Shown here: positions 7,433 to 14,778 of the stretch, in pieces | Layout of the letters: each line of letters opens with the position of its first letter | Position numbering within the stretch: position 1 is the first letter of the stretch | NCBI RefSeq assembly: GCF_004684095.1 | Contig: NZ_SRII01000018.1 | Location: 1-64,000 of the forward strand | DNA length: 64,000 nt | Direction of reading: 5' to 3' | From: Hymenobacter sp. UV11 | Lineage (GTDB): Bacteria; Bacteroidota; Bacteroidia; Cytophagales; Hymenobacteraceae | The notes under the pieces: model-generated | What the model saw: the letters and a program-made list of their open reading frames with translations, nothing else | What the model was told of the DNA's origin: nothing | Database searches by the model: none | Program-made: the position numbers and the translations under genes

Positions 7433-9460
7433 TTACTTTTCGGCTTTTTCTTTGATGAGGTGCTTTAGGTCTGGGTCGTTGCCAATACGTACCAACTCAC
7501 GAGCGCAAAGCTCCTTTACGTCGTTTTTGATGCTGCGGAAGTTCGCTTGTATCATCTCCTCGGCTTCGTCCTGGCCGGTGGCTGGATTAACAAAGTCGGT
7601 AATATCGGGAATGGGTTGGTAATTTTTAGCCTCTGCGGTTACCGTTTTCACGTCCACCTGAATCTTGGCGTGAAATACCTTTTGGTCTATTTCCTCCCCG
7701 AAATTATCCGCTACCGCACCGACGAAATTACCTTGGGTAAGATTAGCAATCGTGCTAGCCGGAATCATGCTATCCATTTGCGTAGATAAGCTGGTGCTCG
7801 TCTCGCGCTGGTTAATGCTCAGGCTCTGGCGCTGCTGCAAGATTTTGCCGAAGCGTTCGCTCAGCCACTTACCGCTGTTGCCCGATACCTGGCCACTAAA
7901 CACGTTGCCCACGGTATTCTTGATTACTTCAGCTTCCTTCTGGCCGTAATCGCGTTCAAGCTGCGAGAAGTCTTGGAATCCCAAACAGGTAGAAACCTTG
8001 TTGCTTCGCGCCGTGGCAATGAGGTTATCCAACCCTTTGAAGTAAATGGTGGGCAGCTCGTCAATGATGATGGATGATTTACGCTTGCCCTTCTTGTTTA
8101 CCAACTTCACGAGGCGGGCATTATAGAGGCCCAACGCGGCTCCGTAGATGGCCTGGCGGTCGGGGTTGTTGCCTACGCACAATACCTTGGGTTCCTCGTT
8201 GTTGTTAATGTCGAGCGTAAAATCATTGCCACTCATTACCCAATAGAGCTGTGGGCTGGCCAGCCGGCCTAGCGGAATCCGGGCGCTGGCAATCTGGCCC
8301 TCTAGCTGCTCTATCGCGTCCTTCTGGAAGGCCGAAACGAACGGCTTTACCAAGTTCTCAATCTCGGGGTAAGAGGCTAGTACGGGAAAGATTTCTTCGT
8401 AGTCGCGGCTCAGAAATTCTATGACGTGGGGGAAAGTGCAGTACTTGCCTTTATCATACAGCTTCAAAAACCAGATGATAGCGGCCACAAAGTTTATCGG
8501 GCTCTCCACAAAGAAGTCGCCTTGCTTTTGAATCCAGCTCTTGTTGAGGTTGAGCATGATGGTAGAGGCGCTTTCGTAGGCATCTACAATGTCCGTCATT
8601 AGCTCAGGTAGCAGGGGGTTGCAGCGGTGGCTTTTGCGCGGGTTATCAAAATTGATAACGTAGAAACCCACCTGCACCTTGTTGCCCTTATCGTCCACAA
8701 ACTTGTCTTGGTGCTTAAGAAGCTCATTGTAGCAAATGCGGCTCAGGTCGTCAAACTTGTAATCGTAGATGTACATACAGAAGCCTTTGGCGAGGTGCTG
8801 CCGAATGAACTCGTTGATTACCGCGAAGCTCTTACCGCTACCTGGGGTGCCTAAGACCATCGTTGCCCGAAAAGGATTAACCACGTTTAGCCAACCTTTA
8901 TGAACCTTGCCGCGCAGCAGGTAGGTAGTTCTCAGGTTAACCGAAAACTCGTTTTCCATCAGCCTTTCTTCCTGGGGGAACGATTCGTTTTCCTTGTTGA
9001 AAATGTCCTTCATCAAGTCGTTGTTGAACAGCCGACTTAGCCAGGCCCCGGCGCTCAGCAGCATTAGAAACCCTACCGCAATCAGGATGGCGTAGATGCT
9101 CGTGGCCACCATTGGTGACATATCAATGCTGCGTACCAAATCGGACCCGTACATGAGCGCAAGCCCAATAACTGCGTAGCCGGCGACCGATATGCCGGTT
9201 ACCTTCTCGTCCTTGCGGCCTTTGGTGCCAAGGCAGCTAAGTAGCAGAAAAACTACGGCCATTGTCTTGCTAACCCAACTGCCTTTAAACAAGAACGAGT
9301 TTTTAGTGAGCTGGCCCATAATGCGCTCAACCACTGCTGCGCCCCATCCCATCGACTGAAAGTAGCCGTAGCAATAGTAGTAGATGTTTATGGCCAGTAG
9401 CACAATGGCAAAGAGCCGCATAAACTCCATTATCTTTTTAAGTGCTTTCTCGTCCTCCAT
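7433..9460 (-). CDS. Type IV coupling protein (TraG/VirD4 family)
   Basis: A 675-aa inner-membrane ATPase that would dock the relaxosome and protein substrates to the type IV secretion channel. N-terminal membrane segments lie within about residues 10-135, followed by Walker A LGTPGSGKSFAV (about residue 205) and Walker B-like SSIIIDELPTIYFKG with the following TARSNKV region typical of VirD4/TraG. The ATG at 9460 (MEDEKALKK) is preferred over a TTG at 9496, which would nearly abut the relaxase stop. It follows the relaxase gene by 38 bp and precedes the XRE gene by 1 bp. It is the obvious receptor for the shared C-terminal tails found on other proteins here. Confidence 0.9.
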   Translation of the reverse strand: MEDEKALKKIMEFMRLFAIVLLAINIYYYCYGYFQSMGWGAAVVERIMGQLTKNSFLFKGSWVSKTMAVVFLLLSCLGTKGRKDEKVTGISVAGYAVIGLALMYGSDLVRSIDMSPMVATSIYAILIAVGFLMLLSAGAWLSRLFNNDLMKDIFNKENESFPQEERLMENEFSVNLRTTYLLRGKVHKGWLNVVNPFRATMVLGTPGSGKSFAVINEFIRQHLAKGFCMYIYDYKFDDLSRICYNELLKHQDKFVDDKGNKVQVGFYVINFDNPRKSHRCNPLLPELMTDIVDAYESASTIMLNLNKSWIQKQGDFFVESPINFVAAIIWFLKLYDKGKYCTFPHVIEFLSRDYEEIFPVLASYPEIENLVKPFVSAFQKDAIEQLEGQIASARIPLGRLASPQLYWVMSGNDFTLDINNNEEPKVLCVGNNPDRQAIYGAALGLYNARLVKLVNKKGKRKSSIIIDELPTIYFKGLDNLIATARSNKVSTCLGFQDFSQLERDYGQKEAEVIKNTVGNVFSGQVSGNSGKWLSERFGKILQQRQSLSINQRETSTSLSTQMDSMIPASTIANLTQGNFVGAVADNFGEEIDQKVFHAKIQVDVKTVTAEAKNYQPIPDITDFVNPATGQDEAEEMIQANFRSIKNDVKELCARELVRIGNDPDLKHLIKEKAEK

Positions 9461-9498
9461 GATGTTGCATTGGTTAGGTGAATTAAAAAAGTGCAATT

Positions 9499-10341
9499 CT
9501 ACAAGCGTGGTCCTTTTGGCTTCTGTTTTCGGGTACTCGGTGCTTCATCTATCTCGGGGCGCGGCGGTACTGGCAAGGTGGGCAACTGCTGCTGGCCAGT
9601 AGGGAATAACTCGCGGAGCTGGGCGGCTTTGTAACCGACTTGCTGGCCGGTTACTGCTACTCCGTCAAGCTCAAAGCTTACTCCGCGCAAGATGCCGCCG
9701 TTGTCGTGCTTATAGCGAGTGGCAATGCCGCGCTGCTCTAGCTGCGCCTGCAACCACTGCGGCCCTGCGTTGTCCGGCTGGCCCACCAGTTGCTTCACGG
9801 CCTCACGTACTACCTCCCGCGCCGCTTGCTTCGTGGGGTCAAGGTCGGCTACACTCTGCCGGCGCTCAGGTATCGGCTGCATCCCTAGCTCCTGGCTTAT
9901 CTGCTTTGTAATGGCCGGCTGCCGATAAAAATTATTATCTGTCCGTAGGGCTGGGCCTCCGTCTATCGGCACTCGGTTTAAGTAGATGTGAACGTGGGCG
10001 TGCTTCTTGTCGCGGTGCTCATAAACGACTACCTGGTGTCGGTCAATCGGTGCGCCTATCAACTCACAATACCGCTGGGCGGCGGCTACCTTTTGCTCCT
10101 GGCTCACATCCTCGCCGGCCTTCCAAGATAGCACGGTGTGCCAAACTGGTTTCTGTATTTTCTTGCTCAGTGCGGCGGTGGCTTGCATCTCTTGTGCCAT
10201 CTCTTTAGGACTGCCGGGGATAACGTTAGACACTACGAGTAGCGGCGCTTCGTCGGGCTCCTTGCCCCTCCCCTTCCGCAAGCCTGCCCCATATGTAAGG
10301 GCTCCCTCAAAATCACTGCCGGTATTGGTTTTTGCTATCAT
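9499..10341 (-). CDS. Relaxase / mobilisation nuclease
   Basis: A 280-aa relaxase of the VirD2/MobA-like superfamily. It would nick oriT, stay bound to the 5' end and lead the strand into the recipient. The N-terminus MIAKTNTG begins the fold. The metal-binding HxHxH is HAHVHIYLNRV (H114, H116, H118), with H68 in VWHTVLSW. The catalytic tyrosine is not certain (Y17 in ALTYGAG is a candidate). It is short, with no helicase or primase domain. It overlaps mobC by 4 bp (ATGA coupling). It ends KQKPKGPRL, the same tail class as four other proteins. Confidence 0.88.
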   Translation of the reverse strand: MIAKTNTGSDFEGALTYGAGLRKGRGKEPDEAPLLVVSNVIPGSPKEMAQEMQATAALSKKIQKPVWHTVLSWKAGEDVSQEQKVAAAQRYCELIGAPIDRHQVVVYEHRDKKHAHVHIYLNRVPIDGGPALRTDNNFYRQPAITKQISQELGMQPIPERRQSVADLDPTKQAAREVVREAVKQLVGQPDNAGPQWLQAQLEQRGIATRYKHDNGGILRGVSFELDGVAVTGQQVGYKAAQLRELFPTGQQQLPTLPVPPRPEIDEAPSTRKQKPKGPRL

Positions 10342-10658
10342 GACAAGTACCCACGGATAATAGTAAGGGCCTGTTTCAAGGCGGCTTCGTCTGTTGCATA
10401 TAAGGTGCTAGATTGGATGCGACGGGCTATCTGGTTTAGGTTGGTTCCAATGCCTACGAGCTGCCGCCGAAGCTCTGGCGGCAATGCCTGTTTTACTTCA
10501 CCCTGCAAGCCGAGGGTGCGTAAGTAGTTGCCTGTTTTCTTAAAGCCGGCTGCTTTTGCATTAGCTTCTATTGCCTTCTTTTCATCAGCAGTTACTCGAA
10601 AGTGCATCTGCTCGTCGCGGTTAGGCTCTACTGGTTCCGGTGTGGTTTCGGCGGTCAT
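10338..10658 (-). CDS. mobC: MobC-type relaxosome accessory protein
   Basis: A 106-aa protein with a ribbon-helix-helix-like start (MHFRVTADEKKAIEANAKAAG) and the MobC signature in the C-terminal half (LPPELRRQLVGIGTNLNQIARR). MobC proteins bind near oriT and help melt DNA for the relaxase. First gene of the minus-strand transfer-processing operon, overlapping the relaxase start by 4 bp. The candidate oriT hairpin lies about 110 bp upstream of its ATG. Confidence 0.88.
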   Translation of the reverse strand: MTAETTPEPVEPNRDEQMHFRVTADEKKAIEANAKAAGFKKTGNYLRTLGLQGEVKQALPPELRRQLVGIGTNLNQIARRIQSSTLYATDEAALKQALTIIRGYLS

Positions 10659-10731
10659 ATTCCCTTTTATTCGCTGTTTAGGCTAAGCTACGGCTAAATT
10701 TACTTTAAGGCTATTTTTTATCGTCTGCTTT

Positions 10732-10818
10732 AGCAAGCCAAGCCAAGTGAGCCTGCGAACTTGGCGGTGTCATTGTAGGACACAAACGCAGTTTGTGTAC
10801 ACAATGACATGGCTTGCT
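10732..10818. other. Candidate origin of transfer (oriT) with nested inverted repeats
   Basis: Nested palindromes sit upstream of mobC. ACACAAAC/GTTTGTGT (10780-10787/10791-10798) form an 8-bp stem with a 3-base loop. They are extended by CATTGT/ACAATG (10771-10776/10801-10806). Both are enclosed by AGCAAGCCA/TGGCTTGCT (10732-10740/10810-10818). This position and structure are typical of oriT next to a mobC-relaxase pair. Three copies of CGTTGAAC follow (10822, 10848, 10859). The nic site is not identified. Confidence 0.6.
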
Positions 10819-10911
10819 GGACGTTGAACGGGCTAGCAGAACGGGGGCGTTGAACGGTCGTTGAACAGGGCTAGGGCTAGAGCTATACTAGTTACTTAGT
10901 GACATTGTTAC

Positions 10912-11440
10912 ATTGTGACTTTGTTACTAAAAGTGGCGTCTTTTTAATAGTTTCGCTTGCTAACTCTATTGCACTTTATCCGAGTTCAATTCGTGTTACT
11001 TTGTCACTTTGTTACTCGTTGCTGTACAAGTAGCTACTCCCTCGCTGTGGCTTACATACTCTGTGACTTTGTGCTTTTGCTACTTTGTTATTTTGTTACT
11101 TACAATCGCGTACAAGTATTAACTATATTAATCACTTTGACACAAAGTAACTTTGTTACTTTGTTACTTCATAAAACTTTATTTTGGTTTCTCCGTTGCG
11201 TAACTAAATCACTTTGTAATTTTAGCACTTTGTTACTTTGTTTGTTTGTGACTTTGTGACTTTGCTATTTTGTTACTAAGGACGAAAGTTACTTTGTCTG
11301 TTTGCAACTAAGTAGTTTTGTTACTTAGTAACTTTGTTACTTTGATAATTTGTCACTTTATAACTTTATAACTTAGTTACTTTGCACAGCTGTTACTTAG
11401 TCACTTTGTTACTTTGTCTGCTTGTTACTTTGTAACAAGC
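10912..11440 (+). repeat. AT-rich array of about twenty ACTTTG repeats
   Basis: The 830-bp gap between mobC and parA has no credible gene. Its right two thirds are built from degenerate 8-bp units like T[GT]ACTTTG, often tandem with an 8-bp period (GTTACTTTGTTACTTTG). I count about twenty ACTTTG, almost all in the same orientation, plus variants (ATTTTG, ACTTTA, ACTTAG). The location next to parA and a DUF3408 gene suggests a partition centromere, or a second origin-like region. Confidence 0.65.
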
Positions 11441-11486
11441 GACTCTTTGCCTACATTTACACATTCCCCAACCAACTGCCGTACTT

Positions 11487-12299
11487 ATGAAAGAGCCAAA
11501 AGTCATTGCCTTTGCCACCCAAAAAGGGGGCGCTGGTAAGTCCACAATCAGTGTGCATGTAGCCTCGGCTCTGTGCTACATCTATGGCTATAAAGTGGCC
11601 ATTGTCGATTGTGACTACCCTCAAAACACGGTCAACGTCTATCGCACGAAAGACAAGCAGATGCTGGCTAGTGACTCGGCTTTTCAGAAGCGTCTACTTA
11701 AACAGGACATCAAGCCTTATCCCATCGTCATTTCTAGCGTGGAAAAGGCCGTGGATTCCATCGAGAAGCTAGAACAACAAGGCTTTGACTTCATCCTGGT
11801 TGATACGCCTGGTACTATTAACATTACGGGCCTGCCAGAACTGCTCAGGATGGTACAATACATCTTCCTACCAATGGAAGCTGACTTAGGTACGATTGCC
11901 TCCACAATGGGCTATATGCAGATTTTAAGCAAGTTCTTGAAGTCAACTCAGCTCGACCCCGACGAATCGAACTTGCTAGGCTACTACGCCTTCTGGAACA
12001 AGTTTGTAAAGTCGGAGAAAAAGTCCACCTACGACAAAGCAGCGCAACTTTTGAAGGAAAAAAACCTGCCGCTGCTGGATAGTCGGATTGAGCTAATGAT
12101 TAGCTACAAAGAGAAGCGTTCGACTATGTTTTCCCTGCCGGAAAAGGAGCTAGATAAGCTAGGCATGGGGCGGCTGATTATGGAAATGCTCTCAATTGTG
12201 CTCGGTCCTGGCGAAGTAACACCATCGGGTAAAACCATCGAATTCCCCACCAGCAATGAAGATGCTGCGGCCGTTGAAGCGTCGGACGATTCAAACTAA
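11487..12299 (+). CDS. parA: ParA-family ATPase
   Basis: A 270-aa deviant-Walker ATPase: KGGAGKST near residue 13-20, Walker B-like FDFILVDTPG at about residue 103, and the switch region DCDYPQNT. In Bacteroidetes conjugative elements the equivalent gene (TraA) starts the transfer region. On a plasmid, ParA proteins drive segregation by binding a centromere-partner complex. It is immediately preceded by the ACTTTG repeat array (candidate centromere) and followed 31 bp later by a DUF3408 protein, the likely DNA-binding partner. ATG at 11487. Confidence 0.9.
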   Translation: MKEPKVIAFATQKGGAGKSTISVHVASALCYIYGYKVAIVDCDYPQNTVNVYRTKDKQMLASDSAFQKRLLKQDIKPYPIVISSVEKAVDSIEKLEQQGFDFILVDTPGTINITGLPELLRMVQYIFLPMEADLGTIASTMGYMQILSKFLKSTQLDPDESNLLGYYAFWNKFVKSEKKSTYDKAAQLLKEKNLPLLDSRIELMISYKEKRSTMFSLPEKELDKLGMGRLIMEMLSIVLGPGEVTPSGKTIEFPTSNEDAAAVEASDDSN

Positions 12300-12330
12300 A
12301 CTTTCACCCTTCTAAAATCCAAAAACACCA

Positions 12331-13086
12331 ATGGCTAAACCTAAAGCTAAGAGCAAGGAGCAAAAGGACGAGGAACTAAGGCAGATGCTAGCGGCGGCTG
12401 CCACCAGCAACGACATGGAAGAAAGCGGGGGCGAAGCACCCCCCGCTGCTGCTCCCATCCCTACACCTACTCTACCTGCCGCACCCACTTCGGATGAGCC
12501 AACATCAGAAGTTGAACAAAAGGGAGAAAATGTTTCGGCGGCTCTGGCCCCTGAACCAACGCCCACGGTCGCCGTGGCACCTGAACCTGCGGCCCCTACT
12601 GCCCCGGACGCGGCACCAGCTCTAGCCCCTGAACCAACGCCGGCTGCCGCTGCTCCTGCACCTGCCGCCGAACCTGCGCCCGCTGCTTCACCTACCCCTG
12701 AATCTACGCCCACGGCTGCGCCGGCCCCTGCTACGACTGCCGAAAACGCCCCGTTCCCAAATGAGGAAAGTGTCTCAAAATCGGACCCCGCGCCCGACGT
12801 AGCCGCTGAACCAATCTCGCCCGTAGAAGCCCCCGTAGATGGAGAACAGATGAGCTTTGACCTGGGCTCACTATTTGAGAAGTCGGCCGACAAAAAGACT
12901 GAAGTAGTCCGCATAACTGAATCGCACCATGAGTATCTATCGCTGCTCGGCACAGTCATTGGGGGCAAGGTATCTATACCTGACATGGTACACAACATTG
13001 TCGCTCAGTTCATTAAGGCCCATGATTCCGAAATACAAAAGGCCATCCAAAAGAAGCTGCGCCAACGCTCTAGTAAAAAGTCCTAA
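12331..13086 (+). CDS. DUF3408-like protein, likely ParA partner (TraB position)
   Basis: A 251-aa protein. Residues about 25-170 are a low-complexity Ala/Pro/Glu region built from repeats such as APEPTPA. The C-terminal 70 residues (VVRITESHHEYLSLLG, then MVHNIVAQFI, then KKLRQRS) fit the DUF3408 domain found beside ParA in Bacteroidetes conjugative elements. That domain probably binds DNA through a ribbon-helix-helix-like fold. It is the best candidate for binding the ACTTTG array. The Ala/Pro linker probably spans between ParA contact and DNA contact. It contains one in-frame GAACAAAAGGGAGAAAA motif (12514). Confidence 0.7.
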   Translation: MAKPKAKSKEQKDEELRQMLAAAATSNDMEESGGEAPPAAAPIPTPTLPAAPTSDEPTSEVEQKGENVSAALAPEPTPTVAVAPEPAAPTAPDAAPALAPEPTPAAAAPAPAAEPAPAASPTPESTPTAAPAPATTAENAPFPNEESVSKSDPAPDVAAEPISPVEAPVDGEQMSFDLGSLFEKSADKKTEVVRITESHHEYLSLLGTVIGGKVSIPDMVHNIVAQFIKAHDSEIQKAIQKKLRQRSSKKS

Positions 13087-13109
13087 AGCTCACTGTAAAA
13101 CATTCAAAG

Positions 13110-14027
13110 ATGCTTAGTCAATACACCTGGGGCCAATTCTTCGTGTTCACGCTGGTTGTGCTCGTGCTCTACTACCTGGTGGTGGGCCTCATGTATTATC
13201 GGGATGATTTCTCGGCCTTCCTGAAAGGTAAAAAGCCCGCTGGCGCACTAGCTGGCGCGGGCGCTGGGGTGGGCACCTCGGCCGTTGCGCCTCCATCGCT
13301 GGTACGTGCGAAGTCTGCTTTTGTCACCTCACCCACGGCGACGGAATCAGCACCGGCTACCGTAGCAGCGCCCGAAGATGGTGCGGCTGATAACCTGGCC
13401 GAAGCTTCGGCGGCGGTAGTAGGGGGGGAGCTACCAAGCTCTACTGCTACGGCTACCGGCCGGGATGATAGCACCGACGACGGGGGACCGATGGACGCGG
13501 CATCTTCGGTGGCTGGGGCAACAGATGAGGCCGTAGCTATGGATGCCGACCGCGAAGAACAGGACGACCGGCCAAATGAGGCTCTGGCGGCAATTATTCG
13601 CCAAAAGGCCCACGAAATGCAACCGGACCAAACAGCCAGTGGCTCCGATGAAGGGCAAGAAGATAACTTGCCTAATCCCACCGCTAAAATCAATACGGAA
13701 GGGGTAAATATTGAAACTAAGCGTACCTTAGTTGATGTAAATAGCGTAGAACCCGAAATTGTGTACCAACCTGCTATTGCAGACAGTTACGAGCCGTTAG
13801 CTGACTTCAATATGCCGGTAGCCTCGACGCTGGACGTGGCCCCTGTACTGGAAGAAGAATTGTTTGAGGTCGATTCAGTGGCCGACTACATTTCTCAGGT
13901 ACAAGCAGGGGAGAAGCCAGCGGCTCCTGCGGCACTGGCAGGGACTTCTTTAGCTGAACAATTGGCTCAGTTTACAACCTCGAACACCGATGAATTAGCC
14001 GATTTATTTGGTAATGATTCCGAATAA
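13110..14027 (+). CDS. Membrane-anchored hypothetical transfer protein
   Basis: A 305-aa protein with one N-terminal membrane segment (about residues 10-30: FFVFTLVVLVLYYLVVGLMYY), then a long Ala/Glu/Asp-rich, probably disordered cytoplasmic or periplasmic tail. It sits between the DUF3408 gene and traE, at the place where CTnDOT-like elements carry traC/traD. The topology fits, but I see no family motif. It is part of the plus-strand tra operon. Confidence 0.65.
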   Translation: MLSQYTWGQFFVFTLVVLVLYYLVVGLMYYRDDFSAFLKGKKPAGALAGAGAGVGTSAVAPPSLVRAKSAFVTSPTATESAPATVAAPEDGAADNLAEASAAVVGGELPSSTATATGRDDSTDDGGPMDAASSVAGATDEAVAMDADREEQDDRPNEALAAIIRQKAHEMQPDQTASGSDEGQEDNLPNPTAKINTEGVNIETKRTLVDVNSVEPEIVYQPAIADSYEPLADFNMPVASTLDVAPVLEEELFEVDSVADYISQVQAGEKPAAPAALAGTSLAEQLAQFTTSNTDELADLFGNDSE

Positions 14028-14085
14028 CTTTCCATTTACCCCTTACCCTTTTCCAAATTTCTTTCAATCACATTTTACCAACCTC

Positions 14086-14406
14086 ATGAAAAAGAAGCAA
14101 ATCCTTACGACCGTAGCAGTGCTTGGCCTCATGCTCTGTACCCAAGTAGTATTCGCGCAAGGTGGTGGTGCTGCTGGTGGTGCTAGCGGCATCAACGATG
14201 CCACGCAGCAAGTGACCAACTACTTCGACCCGCTTACTAAGCTCATGTATGCGATTGGTGCGGTACTCGGCTTGATTGGCGCAATCAAGGTGTATAGCAA
14301 ATGGAACGCTGGCGACCAAGACACGCAGAAAACGGCGGTATCATGGTTCGGCTCCATGATTTTCTTGGTGCTGGTGGCTACGGTGGTTCGTTCGTTCTTC
14401 CTGTAA
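14086..14406 (+). CDS. traE: TraE (DUF4134) pilin-like protein
   Basis: A 106-aa protein with a signal peptide (MKKKQILTTVAVLGLMLCTQVVFAQ) and two membrane helices. It matches the DUF4134/TraE pattern: ATQQVTNYFDPLTKLMYAIG, then GLIGAIKVYSKW, NAGD, and TAVSWFGSMIFL with C-terminal VRSFFL. By analogy with VirB2 it would be the pilus or channel subunit. The ATG at 14086 is chosen because the signal peptide starts there; a longer frame from 14008 overlaps the previous gene. 12 bp before traF. Confidence 0.92.
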   Translation: MKKKQILTTVAVLGLMLCTQVVFAQGGGAAGGASGINDATQQVTNYFDPLTKLMYAIGAVLGLIGAIKVYSKWNAGDQDTQKTAVSWFGSMIFLVLVATVVRSFFL

Positions 14407-14418
14407 TCTCTCGCCGCT

Positions 14419-14748
14419 ATGCCTGGCTACAACCTAAATCGTGGCATCAACAAGTCCTGGGAGTTTCAGGGCTTGGTTGGTGGCAACGTGTATTACCTGG
14501 TAGCGGGCATCGGCTTAGTCTTTGTCTCTTTTGTGACAATGTACCTAGTCGGGGTGCCTTTGCTAATCTCGGTAATTGTGACGCTGGCGCTGGGCGGGGG
14601 TATGTGGGCCGGTGTGTTTGCCCTTAACACTAAATACGGGGAGCACGGCTTGATGAAAGCCAGTGCTCGGCGCTCCGCGCCAAAGCTCATTACAAATCGA
14701 CAAAGCCGCTTATTCCAAAACTTAAATGAGGACCAGACCGGGCGCTAA
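14419..14748 (+). CDS. traF: TraF (DUF4133) VirB3-like membrane protein
   Basis: A 109-aa protein with two membrane helices (about residues 22-65) and the DUF4133 pattern: N-terminal YNLNRGINKSWEFQGLVGGN and a basic C-terminal tail. VirB3-like subunits sit in the inner membrane next to the VirB4 ATPase, which is the next gene here (30 bp). Order and spacing match the CTnDOT tra operon. Confidence 0.9.
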   Translation: MPGYNLNRGINKSWEFQGLVGGNVYYLVAGIGLVFVSFVTMYLVGVPLLISVIVTLALGGGMWAGVFALNTKYGEHGLMKASARRSAPKLITNRQSRLFQNLNEDQTGR

Positions 14749-14778
14749 CGCGCCCGGTCATAGGTTTTCCTTCCGACT

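Noticed and set aside
10957..11259. 100-codon open frame in the ACTTTG repeat array
   Set aside because: The protein (many FVTLL/CHFVT repeats) is only a translation of the repeats; it has no normal composition, and the region is better explained as a DNA-level array.
12312..12998. 228-codon minus-strand frame opposite the DUF3408 gene
   Set aside because: Its Gly/Ala/Ser repeats mirror the Ala/Pro-rich coding of the plus strand. No independent support.
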